Below, one piece after another: positions 34,184-44,763 of a stretch of 64,000 nt of DNA; the first letter of the stretch is position 1; every line of letters starts with the position of its first letter. Origin of the DNA: Pezizomycotina sp. ARF18 (lineage: Eukaryota; Ascomycota). The translations under genes and the position numbers were made by a program. Location: NCBI GenBank assembly GCA_002224055.1, contig AZLU01000097.1, positions 1 to 64,000 on the forward strand, given 5' to 3'. Below the pieces are notes generated by a model. It searched no databases and had not been told where the DNA came from. It saw only the letters and a list, made by a program, of their open reading frames with translations.

Positions 34184-37100
34184 ATATATTGTTCATTTTT
34201 TTTTGTTATTCCATCATATGGTGATGTCGTTTGTTGATGTTGATTTTTTTTTTCCCCCTGTAAAAGACTGATGATATTGCTGTTTTTGGCTCACGCCTTA
34301 AAAAAGAGATCGCGAATAAATTTTGCTTGCTTTCTTGCGAAAATAAATAAAATAAATACTTAGGTAATAATAAAAAATAAACTCCACTCTCTTGTTTTTT
34401 CCTCTACCTCTACTCAGACTTTCTCCATAGTCGAATCCTTCCTTCCTCATCTTCATCTTCTGCTCCTGGTTCTCCTTCTCTATAGTTCTCTTCCTTGCCT
34501 TTCAAGGCTCTAAACTCCTCACAACCAGATAGCTACCTTACCAGGATCTTCATCAGCCATTTCGACGTTTGCAACGGTTTGCTTTTGCCATCTCCGAGGG
34601 GTTCTCTTCTCACTTAATGGAAAGGTATGACCTAGAAGGCTTTCTCCCGATCCAACCACGAATGCGGCGCCGCCCGAACCTCCAAATCGTGATAGCTTAA
34701 ACTTGTAGCGTTGAGAATCGTCGGATCCTACACGAATTCCTCAAGAAACGGAACACAATGGGTAGCGCCACTGGCTCGGGAATTAGCCAGTCTTGAGGAC
34801 ATTTCTTCACCGACGACTTGGTCTGATCCACTCGACGAAAGTGTATATCGCCGTCTAAACACCGCTGTCGTCTTTGCGGGAGCTCCCGTCGTAGGTCCTA
34901 GGCAGACGAAAAGCACATTTCATCCTTCCTTTCCTTGTCTTTCTTCGGGCGAAATATTATCTGGTCTACTTTTAAGGGCCTGCAAACATGCTTCAAGAAC
35001 ATTGTCGGAGATGCAAGGTCGACGTTGGTTGAAGGATAGGACTTTTTTACTCAAAGGATCCGAGGAAATAGGGGCGGACACTCCAATTAAACAAACTCCC
35101 AGCTTTCCTTCGACACGTGGTACCGTTGGATAACTTACACGCCGGGAGTGGAGTTGAAGTGGAGTTGAATTGGAAACCTTGGGGGGTTTTCGAGGTTCCA
35201 GGCGCTTTCTCGTTGCTAGGTTGGAAATGACTTGTTCCTTTATTTAACCGCTTTGGGCTGCCTTACCCCGTTGTATTTCTGATCCCCCCTTCTACTGCAC
35301 CGGCTCATTCCTAGTACATTTTGTGTTTTTGACTCCCCTCGTTGGAATATGTGCTGACAAATCCCCATCAATAGTCAACCCAGTTTCCTTCCAATTCTTT
35401 ATCAGCATTCCCCAAGATATTATTCATAATTATTGAGACTTCGTCGTATACAACGTCATAAGGGCTGAGCTCGATACGGTAAATCAGTCAAGTCAAGCTC
35501 GTCATTACGTTCGCTTGCTCCGCATTCGAGTTTGACACTTCGTGGGGTTCACCTCGGGGCTTGAGACACCCGACGTTCCACGTATCGAGATGTTCTATCG
35601 CGGGAAGATGGCGCAGTTCGACTACCTCAGCCCCAGAAACCTGGATTCTGCAACTTCCCTGGCAGAAGTTGCGACTGCTCGGACCGCCATTGCGACCATG
35701 GATCCATGTCTAGAGAATATTGGATGAAGAAATATATTACGGATACCATTTCCTCGATGCTGGGATGTTTCTTCTGGCACCGCGGGGGAGGGGCGAGTAC
35801 GCTAACCAAAGGCCCAGCATCCAACGTCGAAACAGCTTCGTTCTACCCTTTCTATGGATCTATCACGTTGCAGGATTTATATCCCCGGATGAATAAGATT
35901 TACATCAGCGTGATGCTACAGCATCCTTCCGTCAAAAGCGAATTTATGCTGACGCCGAGCTCGTCTTTGCTTATCAATCGCTGATTCTATGGCCTAAAGA
36001 TTGGCAGAAGCACTCCCACTTTCCGCAAGAGCAAACTTTTTCTCTTATTTCGGACGCGATCGGGAGTGGGAGCTAGCGCAAAGAAAGAAGCTCGACTTTA
36101 AATTCTTTCGCGGAACTTTCGTGGCCACGGTCCTTTGTGGAGACCGGGTCCTACCCCAGTAGCCGAATTATTCGCACCGGGAAAAAAATTCTTACGCCGA
36201 GCCTTTTCATGGACGGTCTGAAACGTCTCCATGCTGATCATTCCATCATCGTTCCGCTGTCAAAAATATTCATAATCAAGGTAGTAATATTCGAGAGCAC
36301 TGCATCAATTGTACTCCGAATCCACGGTCTATTCTATCGCTCAGAAAAAAAATATCTACTGACAGATTTAAATCATGATTTTGTCAACTTTTCCCGAAGG
36401 GAAGTTTTAAAAGGAAATGCGATCGCATATTTCACGCATGCACGTTCCTAGATTTTCGGTCATGCAGTTATCGAGTTTTTCTCGGAAAGACGGGAACTAA
36501 TCGACAACCTTGGCGCTTTTAGGCTGAGAGAATCTGCACTTGTGTAACTAGCCGGGCGCGACGATCTTGCAGCAATTTTTTAAAAAGAGGAATTTTTACA
36601 CGGCTCTTATCATGGATAGCTACGTTGGTCAACGGGTTTCCCGATATCTGCAGGAAGAATTTTTGTTGCAGCCCTGCATAATCTGAAATCGCCCACGAGG
36701 AGCTTTTCTTCTTCTTCCCAACTGGAATGGGATGACGATATTTCTTTAAGGTCTAGCGGGATGCTTGCTCTTTTGTCTTTGATATCCAAGGCATCAATCG
36801 ACTACCGAGCGAGTTTGACCACGACATTACGGTATTATTCGATAAGTATCATTTTTTACAGAAGAGGATAATATGCCTCGTATTTATTTTAAATTCCTTT
36901 AAAATTCGACTTCTTATCCTTTTCGGCAATTCTAAGAAATAGATATCGTGATAAGGATATCTATTCGGATCATCCTTGAAAAAGGAGCGGAATCATTTCC
37001 TAAATAGATAGCGTCTCTCAACTTTTCATTGATGAATTATGACAGGATACCCGGATCAAGCTTAAGATACGGAAAAAAAAATCATTAGCGCAGAATTCCT

Positions 37101-37483
37101 CGATGGAGCTCTACTAGGCTAACCTTCCTTCGTTCGTAGGCGCGAAATATCGACATGATCTTAGAATAGCAGCGCAAATCATTCGATCACCTTTTCTTCC
37201 TTTTTTTTTTTTTTTTGAGGCTGCATCGCCACGACTGCGAAGATGAACTCATAAGAAGTTCTCTATGCACGAAAGAGCTCTCGAGAGGCATCTATAAGAA
37301 TGCTTCGGATTCCACTTCCTCTCGCTTTCTTTTCATCATCCGAGCTTTCATCAATCTCGTCGGTACCTCGATTTCTTTACTGAAAAGTCGATATCAATCT
37401 CTTCGTTAATTTCCAACGTCCACTTCATACCGAATCCACATAAACCACTCTTTCCAAAAAAAAAAACCCCCTATAAGTTCAAA
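34184..37483. other. 3.3 kb with no recognisable gene
   Basis: Two plus-strand open stretches look more protein-like than their surroundings: about 34711-35130 (from RIVGSYTNSS to STRGTVG) and about 35706-36450. The second includes YYGYHFLDAGMFLLAPRGRG in one frame and LFMDGLKRLHADHSIIVPLS in another. They may be remnants of a broken gene, but I recognise no domain and cannot define ends. Confidence 0.35.
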
Positions 37484-38280
37484 ATGGTTTCCGCCCGCTA
37501 CATCGTCGCCGCCGTCGTGGCTCCTTTCCTCGTCTCCGCCGCTGCCAAGCCGCCAAAGGAGACCTGCACCCAGACCATCTGCATCGACGCCGTGAACGAG
37601 TGCGGCATCCGGTACGGTGGATGCGTGCCTGCTGTAAGCTACCTTCTCGCACTTTTTTTTTTTTCTTTTCGGACGAGGCATTAAATATACTAACATCTAC
37701 CAGTGCACCCGCCCCTCCCGCCCCTCTCCAAACCCCCCTGCCCACCACCACCGCCCCTCCCCACAACCACGTCGCCAAAGCGCAAGCCAACCCGACTCCA
37801 CCCGCAAGTGCCCCATCGTCTGCATCGACGGCGTCAACTCCTGCGGCATGGCTTCGGCACATGCGTTCCCCACTGCATGGACCAACCCTGGCCGAAGCTC
37901 ACGCCCCTCCCTGTCCCGCTACCGTCACCGCCGCCTAACAGCAACGAGGTCGGAAAGAGGCACAGAAGAAGGACGATGATGACTGCTTGAGTATTTGCAT
38001 CGACGCGATTAATTCGTGCGGGATTAGGTTCGGAACCTGTGGACCGGTTTGCAATGGGAAGTTCCCGAGCTTGAGCACGCCGCCGTGCCCGAGTGCTACG
38101 CAGGCGCACTTTTTGCACCATGAGGGAAGAGGACTCTGGTTAGGATTGATGCGAAGGCTACGCCGACGCTGGCTTAATGAGATGATGTGGATATGGAGGG
38201 ATAGACTACAGTACTTCTTATACAGGAAAAGAAATTGGTTGGTTTTTTTTTTTTGTATGAGGATGGATGATTGTAGTTAA
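37484..38280 (+). CDS. Secreted cysteine-rich protein with three ICIDAxNxCG repeats
   Basis: The start MVSARYIVAAVVAPFLVSAA is a clear signal peptide, cleaved near SAAAKP. Three repeats follow: CTQTICIDAVNECGIRYGGC, CPIVCIDGVNSCGM-FGTC and CLSICIDAINSCGIRFGTC. The shared motif is C-x(2,3)-[IV]-C-I-D-[AG]-[VI]-N-x-C-G-[IM]-x-[FY]-G-x-C, with four cysteines per unit. The repeats are joined by Pro/His/Arg-rich linkers. An intron (37634-37703, GTAAGC to TACCAG) follows the first repeat. One-base breaks occur in repeat 2 and before repeat 3. The C-terminus beyond about 38100 is uncertain; I give the end of the open frame. Secreted repeats of this kind occur in fungal cell-wall or effector-like proteins, but no function is established. 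A TATAAG box-like element lies just before the start. Confidence 0.7.
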
Positions 38281-38409
38281 TGTTTAAAATTTAGTAGGAT
38301 TTCATGAGCAGGAGCATAATTTGATGTTTTTTTCGAATGAGAAAATGTATATATCACGCATCGTGAACGTTGGTGGCTCTGTACTCGAGTTTGTTTGTTT
38401 GGCATATAA

Positions 38410-38449
<40 letters not shown>

Positions 38450-39015
38450 CGATTATTGCCGTCTCATAAATACAACTTTCCCTCCTTTTTCTTACTCGTA
38501 TCTTAGCCTTTAAAAAAGATTTAAGCATGAGTGTATCTCTTTATCAACTAATTTCCTTTTTAAACGGCTTAAATAGCAAATTCGTAGTCTCGCTCGGACT
38601 CTCCTGGTAGAAACCTATGAGAGTTCTCGTCGAGTAACCATTTATATGTGGTTTAACATTCGTTAATAATGCCGTACGGGTGTTATCATGCAGTTTCATA
38701 TATCAAACTTTGCAAACATCAGCGTAGGTACAGTATCTCAAGCCTACTATAATATATAACATGTAATTCTTTAATAGATTTTCAGCAATGAATCTTGAAG
38801 CTCGCATTACCCTCGGCCACCGTCAATGTTTGACCTTGACAGAGCTACGGTACAAGTATGAAGCACTACTTATTAGGCTGCTAGTTCCTCACTCCATTTG
38901 CCGTTCAATTCGTTACAAAGTTTTCAATACTTTTTTCAAATATAGAAGAACTAAACACTTGTAATTTTCTAGATAACAGACGAAAAAAAGAAAAAAGGAA
39001 AAAAAAGTAAAAACC
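38281..39015. other. Intergenic sequence with a 37-nt A-run
   Basis: A perfect A37 tract lies at 38412-38448. No coding content is seen. Confidence 0.45.
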
Positions 39016-39681
39016 ATGTCTTCACCCGGAGCCCCGTTCCAGCCTACCACGACTGTCGATGATCCCAACGCCGAAACTCTTAACCGGGCATATAGAATTT
39101 CCGTATGGAACGCTTGGCGTGACGGACTTGCGCCAGTCGTTTTACCCGTCTTCGTTACCGTCGTCAAGGTTGATAACCCTGGTAAACTACACTGGCTGCA
39201 GAGCCGTGCCCACCTACGCTACGAAACCGACCTTAGCTTGGAAGCTATACTCAGCGGCCGCGTAGAGGAGGAGTTCGTAATACACGCGGTCGACAGTTAT
39301 ATGGCGGCTGACGTCTTGAATATCGTTGAGCACGACACTACCGCGATTGTTTCTGCTATGTTGTATTCCCTAACGATGTTGGAAGTACTAGGGATGTTAT
39401 CGTAGGTTCTCAACTTTTAATCTTTGCCTTTTATTTTCCCCTCCCGAACTTCTTCGGTTTCCTGACAAGATTATTTTTTTCCCCAGCAATATATCTTCTC
39501 GACGATTAATTCTGCGGAGGTAGCCGGCTTGAGCGATTTCGCGCCGCTGTACCTCTTGTGCAGATACAACGAGGAAACGTTTCTCCATATGACCCTTGGA
39601 ATGTCCTGGAGGGTCTGGAAGGGATTACTTACGCCGGTTCGGGGTTATACGTTCTCGGTCACGGACCTTGCTTTGTTGTAG
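39016..39681 (+). CDS. Hypothetical soluble protein, two exons
   Basis: The ATG at 39016 follows an A-rich leader (AAAAACCATG). The N-terminal frame (130 codons) includes NAETLNRAYRISVWNAWRDG, WLQSRAHLRYETDLSLEAIL and EEEFVIHAVDSYMAADVLNI. An intron from about 39402 (GTAGGT) to 39486 (CCCCAG) leads into IFSTINSAEVAGLSDFAPLY and MSWRVWKGLLTPVRGYTFSV, with a stop at 39679-39681. The junction is out of phase by one, suggesting a single-base break near it. There are no membrane segments or signal peptide. I do not recognise the family. The long uninterrupted first exon makes it one of the better-preserved reading frames here. Confidence 0.5.
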
Positions 39682-40439
39682 GTGCCTCTCGCCGTGAAAC
39701 TAATGATTTCGATGGATAAGGTCGTAGAGAATGGAATGGTGGAAATATTGCAAGGGCAATGATTGATTAGCTAGGGTAGTGGAAATGAGGACTGTATATT
39801 TTTTCTTGATGCGGTGTTGTGTTGCTTGATCTGGGATGATAAGAAGTCTATTGACTGAGAAACGTCAACGTCAAAGGGTGGACTTAAAACGGCGGACGAT
39901 TGAACTGGCTTCGTTAGCGCATCTTAATAGGGAATCAGAAGAGTGATTTATACACATATTCTAGTAATAAGATTGAACCTAAGAAAGAGATTGATTAAAG
40001 ACTACTTTGAAAAAATTTTATGCTAATGGTCGTCAGCGCTATGTTCTCCCAATTGTGAAGTTACACGTTAAGGGCATACACTTTGTGAATTCTTGTCGGG
40101 TAATCCATAAGCAAACCATCCACTGTGATCCAAAAATCCGGCATTCTCAGAGTCTGTCACGGATTTTTTCGACGTCCACCGAGCATTCCGGGTGGTGTCC
40201 CGTAAAAGATTTATCATAGTGATCGTCGATGGATTTGTTCGAGAATTTAATCTGATTTATCATTATTGAACAGAGTAAGGCCATTCATATCGTATAGTGG
40301 TACGCCTTAAGCACCTTGAAATTCCTTCAATCATATCAAATAAACGAAAAGAGATATGCAAATAAAACAACGGAACTAAACGGACTCAGACCGAACCCTC
40401 GTCACCGCAACACTGACATCACTATCCTTAATTTTCACG
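39682..40439. other. Intergenic region between convergent genes
   Basis: No coding content is seen between the 3' end of the hypothetical gene (+) and the rhodopsin-like gene (-). Confidence 0.4.
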
Positions 40440-41376
40440 CTATCTTGCTCCTCCACTCGCAAAACCGGCACCTCCCATCCCCAACTTTCTCTCTCCCCCT
40501 CGATGTCATCAACCTCCAAAACTCCTACAATACGGAGCGCAAACAATAACAACAGCGCTCCCGTTCTGGAAAACCATCATGAACCCATACGCGTAATCCG
40601 CCCTATTTCCCCACGCACCTGTAGCTTCATAGTTCGGTATGTTATCGTACCATACCTGAAACACCGCACTTAAAATATTCAGCGTGCCTAGCCCGAACAT
40701 GACGTACGCGCTGATACATTTGTTTACGTTGGGTACGTTGTACAATATGACGAAGGGGATGAGGTATACGAGGAGGTCGGTTAGGAGGGTGAGTTCCACG
40801 ACCAGCCTTTGGAGCCTTTGCAGTTTGAGGCGGCGGAGAGGGAGTGGGAGAAGTAGGTTCAAAGGATAGGCGAAATACCGAATACAACTGCCCGCCGCCA
40901 CCGCAAGCCAACTAACCACCACGCCACACCAAATCTTCGGAAACAACCTCCGCGGCGCTATATCGCCATACAAACACAGAAACGCAGCTTTACAAGCATT
41001 CAAAGGTATCCACTGGAAGAATGCGGAGGCGAAATCGGCTTTCATTACGGGCGCTAGTTGTTCGTCGGAGAGGGATTCCCAGTCGACGTAGTAGTTGTAC
41101 ATATCCCAGTCGTTCATTAGAGATTCAGAGATTGCCCAGCCGAGGTATCCGATCCATGCGAAGATTATGAAGATCTCGCGGAGGGGGAAGAAGCGTTAGC
41201 GGAGTTGGACGTAGAGGCGGATGGCAACGAGGGGTGTTAGGAGGGCGAAGAGAAGCCACATGAAGATCTAGAAATGAGGAATAGTTAGTTAATAAGTGTG
41301 ATTTGAGGAGATAAGAGAATTGTAAAGAGGTACTGACGATTGCGGGGTAGGCATCTTTGTCTATATCTAAGGCCAT
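40440..41376 (-). CDS. Fungal rhodopsin-domain (PTH11-like) 7TM protein
   Basis: Exon 1 (41376-41338) encodes MALDIDKDAYPAI; the intron is 41337-41268. Exon 2 opens with TM1 (MWLLFALLTPLVAIRLYVQL). An in-frame TAA (41198-41196) follows, and then the same frame continues with TM2 (FFPLREIFIIFAWIGYLGW). TM3/4 contain FASAFFQWIPLNACKAAFLC, LYGDIAPRRLFPKIW and VVVSWLAVAAGS. TM5 is LTDLLVYLIPFVILYNV, TM6 AYVMFGLGTLNILSAVF and TM7 GFMMVFQNGSAVVIVCA. The KAAFLCLY...RRLFPK pattern and charge layout fit the fungal rhodopsin-domain family (PF20684), which includes Pth11-type receptor-like proteins. About 290 aa. It lacks a CFEM domain and a long cytoplasmic tail. The TAA makes it a possible pseudogene unless it is an assembly error. 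A frame change near the end leads to the tail RIVGVLEVDDIEGERK. Confidence 0.75.
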
Positions 41377-42617
41377 TATGTATACCAGACTAGAGATTTC
41401 CTTTTCTAGAGAGGAATATAGTGTGATTTGTGCTTAGCTCTTGAAGGCTTGAGATGCCAATCATAGGCAGAGACCACGATAAAAACGATGACACTTCTAT
41501 GATGGTGGAAAGAAAGAACTCACTCTTTATATATCCAACCAAATATAATTTATCTCGATTTTTATATCTAAAGGTTGCGTCTCCATTCACTAGACGCGCC
41601 ATGGGGGAGTCTATGTGAGAGATACATCGCTCGTTGTTTTACACTACTTTGGAACAGATTTCTAGAGCACCGGGGCCACTTGTGAAAGACAGTTTGTACG
41701 TCGAATAAAAGCGCCACAAATATGATCACCGAATTTTAAATTTTAAAAAGCAGAGAAATGTCGGACGCCGACGAAGAGATACAGGACGCTGACTGCCAGT
41801 GGTGAACGCCACAGATGCATCCGTCGCAGGTAAATTTTAAAACTTGATTACAATGCATGGTAGAATTAATCCGACTAGTATCGTTACGGTGAATAGATTG
41901 TAAAATAGAAGCATCTGCCGGCATCCGAAGGCGTTCTTGGCCGTTGAGACTGTGTGGGAAACTCATGAGAAATATCCTAATTTTCCTACTCTCCCATTTC
42001 TGCATTCTTCAATCTCTAATGGACGCTTCTTTCTGAATATTCTAGACGAAGAAATGAAGAGGGAAAACACGAACGAGAATCAATCGCTACTGAAGAAGTC
42101 AACCTCTAAAGAATACGAAGCTCTCGTTTTCGAGTTTCATTAGCCATTATACCTATAAAGAAACACATCGGTCGCGAATAAGAATCTGATTCATCTGGAC
42201 ACCTTTTTTCTTCTTTTTTGCTGGAGGTGGGCCGGATCCGACCGTTGAACAAATCGATTGGCGAGATGTTTGGAACGATTTAGCGAACGCGCATTCGGTG
42301 GCGCTCTTCGCCCTGACAGCTTTCTCCCTTCCAACCAGCACTCCAGACCCCATCCATCTATGAAGTGTTATACATTGATGATTAATATGATATTCGGAAT
42401 GGTCCGGTGATAAGGCCTCACAAAAGGATCAATGTTATAAGGTAATCGAAAGAGCCTCGTCTATCGCTCAACGTCCAGAAAAAAACATCACAATCTCACA
42501 AATTACAGAGCATATACTTCAGTCCTGTTTACTACTTCGCGAAAAATCTAAAAACCCAAAAAGCCACCAAAACCAAAAACATCCCACATATTAAGTACCC
42601 TCCCTCTTTCATCTTTC
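41377..42617. other. Intergenic sequence, no gene seen
   Basis: No recognisable coding content on either strand. It holds the promoter side of the rhodopsin-like gene and the 3' flank of the MTH1187-family gene. Confidence 0.4.
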
Positions 42618-43065
42618 CTACTCCTCCTTCTTCACCTCTCCATCCCTCTCCAACCTCTCCTCCACAGCCCTAACCTTATCCTCCATACTCTGGTGCTTAT
42701 CGGTCCTCGTCCCGATCCTAATATCGCTCTGTATCCTAAAACCCCGTCCTCCTCGTGCAAAAAAGTGTGTACTTTCCGATCAACGTCGTGACTTCCTCCC
42801 ATGTTCCTTCGAGCGTTGTGCCCGCGGAGTGCATTTTGTATTTCACGCCGGAGGTTGCGAGGAGGCGCTGGACTTGCGCTATGTAGTGCGAGATTGCGGC
42901 TGTTGGGGTGCCGATCTGTGGTGGATGTGTTAGTATATAAGTAAGGGGGGACGGGGACGGGGAGGGGGAGGGGAGGGGGGAGGGGGGAGGGGTAGTTACG
43001 GGGATGAGGCAGAAGTCTGCGGTGCAGTGAGGGGGGGTGGAGATGTGGGCGAGCTGGCGCATCAT
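42618..43065 (-). CDS. ECM15: MTH1187/YkoF-type thiamine-binding-like protein (yeast Ecm15 homologue)
   Basis: Exon 1 (43065-43000) encodes MMRQLAHISTPPHCTADFCL plus IP. The intron is 42999-42916. Exon 2 reads IGTPTAAISHYIAQVQRLLA, KYKMHSAGTTLEGTWEEVTT, LIGK, then one frame over VHTFLHEEDGV, and one frame further RIQSDIRIGTRTDKHQSMED, KVRAVEERLE to the stop at 42620-42618. SAGTT-EG-W and R-x-DIRIGTRTDK are hallmarks of the family (Pfam Thiamine_BP / DUF77). Bacterial relatives bind thiamine-like ligands, and yeast Ecm15 forms a small cytosolic tetramer of unclear role. The corrected length of about 105-110 aa matches yeast. The two frame breaks fall next to short homopolymers (GGAAAG, GTTTTAGG), each repairable by one base. 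The gene is very probably intact in the organism. Confidence 0.9.
42947..42991 (+). repeat. G-rich tract with quadruplex potential inside an intron
   Basis: The plus strand reads repeated GGGGACGGGG and GGGGAGGGG blocks, with at least six runs of four or more G within 45 nt. It lies inside the intron (42999-42916) of the minus-strand MTH1187-family gene, so the transcript carries the C-rich strand. Folding is inferred from sequence alone. Confidence 0.75.
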
Positions 43066-44103
43066 GTTGGCGGTTTGATATTAACGTTTAACGTAGGATA
43101 TTCGTTGTGGCTAGGCAGCTAATCGGTACTGTGTCTTAAGCGATAGACGCTGCCCTTATGCCTGGATACTGTTGTTCTTATAGACGCGCTAGACGTTAAA
43201 CTCTAAGTTAACAGAAGAAAGAAGAGAAGAAGAGAAGAGGCGGCTGACGGGATCCTTTATATATACTGCCAAAATGACTCCTAAGGTTTGAATAGCCTCG
43301 CGGAATTAGCTCGAATGGAAATTGTCAAAACGCTTACGAGATTAGACGGGCAAGGGTATGACCTGGTCTTATCCCAGTATTTTCTATTGAATGTGAAAGG
43401 TAGGATGGGAAAAGGAAGGGGCTCGTAACGTTAGCGCGAGACCTTCCCGAAACCGACATCGGAGTTTCTGCAAGGGCCTTGACGTAATTCATGGGCAAAC
43501 AGAAAAAGCTGGGACTATGGATTTTACACGCTCTTGTATATGAAAGCGTTCGTGCAGTGTGGATATGGGGATCAGGAGACCCGTTGAAATAGTTCGTAAG
43601 GCTCACATAGCCTTCAGGAAACGAAGAAATCTCAGATCAGGTCTTGATTGTGAGTATGAAACATATCGTCGTTAATTTATTGTTCTTTTTCTGTTTTCTA
43701 TGGCTTGATCCTAGTCTGACAAAAAGAAGAGAAGAACTATAGCATGACCGAAAAATACAAACCCGATCCTCTAATTAAAGAATGTCCACTAAGCAAAAAT
43801 AGAAAATAAAAAACCGTTACCATAGTGCGCCGAACGAATGCGATGGGTATTAATGAGTAGTGAGTTCTCTGGTTGAGGGCGTGAGTGAATCGCTCTAGGG
43901 TGAATCGGGTAAATAGAGACATTTCGCGGACAGGTGCTCGTTAACTGTGCGATAGCCTTGAGGGGCAACAAATATGAAAAGAAAAGATAAAATGCGTCCG
44001 GATGAGAAAGACCACCGATTTAGGCATTAAGATGGGATAGAAAGCACAGCCGGCGTGCTATCACTTTTTTTTTTTTTTTTTTTTTTTCAAGGACACTTAT
44101 TCC
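43066..44103. other. Intergenic sequence, no gene seen
   Basis: A T-run lies at about 44065-44087. No coding content can be supported. Confidence 0.4.
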
Positions 44104-44763
44104 TCATCCAAACAAACCATTTCCTGGGAAACGTAGTAGAAATGCGGAAAAATGGTAACGTGAATCCGTCAAACCGTGGAAAAAACGAGCGAAAAATAAT
44201 AAAAGCGCGTTAATAGCAAGGTGCTTCGCTGAAATATTCTTTGTGCGTAAACCTAACCCTCCTGCTCTCTTCGTCGTACCGCCGCACGGCTGTTGAGACT
44301 CGAACTCCTGCGTGACCTCCTCAAACCTCTCCATCATCTTTATCTCCCCGTTCGTCCCGGTACGTCCACGACGCGCGTGCCGCTGCTGCTCCTCACGATT
44401 GGCATCGCTCCACTTTTCCGAGAACGCACTCATGTTCACGGCGTACCAACTGCCGGTTTATGTCGGCGCCTTTATCCCACGCGTCCGTCCGGTTCTGCTC
44501 GCGCGCGAGGGATGACCCGTCTTCGCCCGTGGTTGATATGGGATCTGGAGATGGATCGTGACGCGTGCGCCGGCCGCGGGTTCATTCGGTACTAATACGC
44601 CGCGGTAGGACGGCGGGGAACTCCATGTGCGAGAAGTGCGGTGGTTGTTAGGTGAAGAGGAGCGAGATGGGCGGTAACCGCCGCCGCCTCCATTGCAACA
44701 TGCCATTACGCAGGGGTCGGCGGTGCGTGCGGGGCGATGGCCCTTTGGCTGTTTTATCGGCAC
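44104..44763 (-). CDS. Weak hypothetical protein downstream of the Ser-rich gene
   Basis: The minus frame reads MACCNGGGGGYRPSRSSSPN from about 44706, then GVLVPNEPAAGARVTIHLQI. In other frames it continues WDKGADINRQLVRREHECVL, then RFEEVTQEFESQQPCGGTTK. Composition changes from Ser/Gly-rich to charged. No domain is recognised. It starts where the Ser/His-rich gene ends, so it may be the continuation of that gene rather than a separate one. Confidence 0.2.

Noticed and set aside
34059-34271. A 70-codon open frame on the plus strand
   Set aside because: It runs across the tRNA-Ser gene and has no independent support.
34711-36451. A gene from the protein-like open stretches downstream of the tRNA
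   Set aside because: No domain, no consistent splice sites and no paralogue in the window; ends cannot be set.
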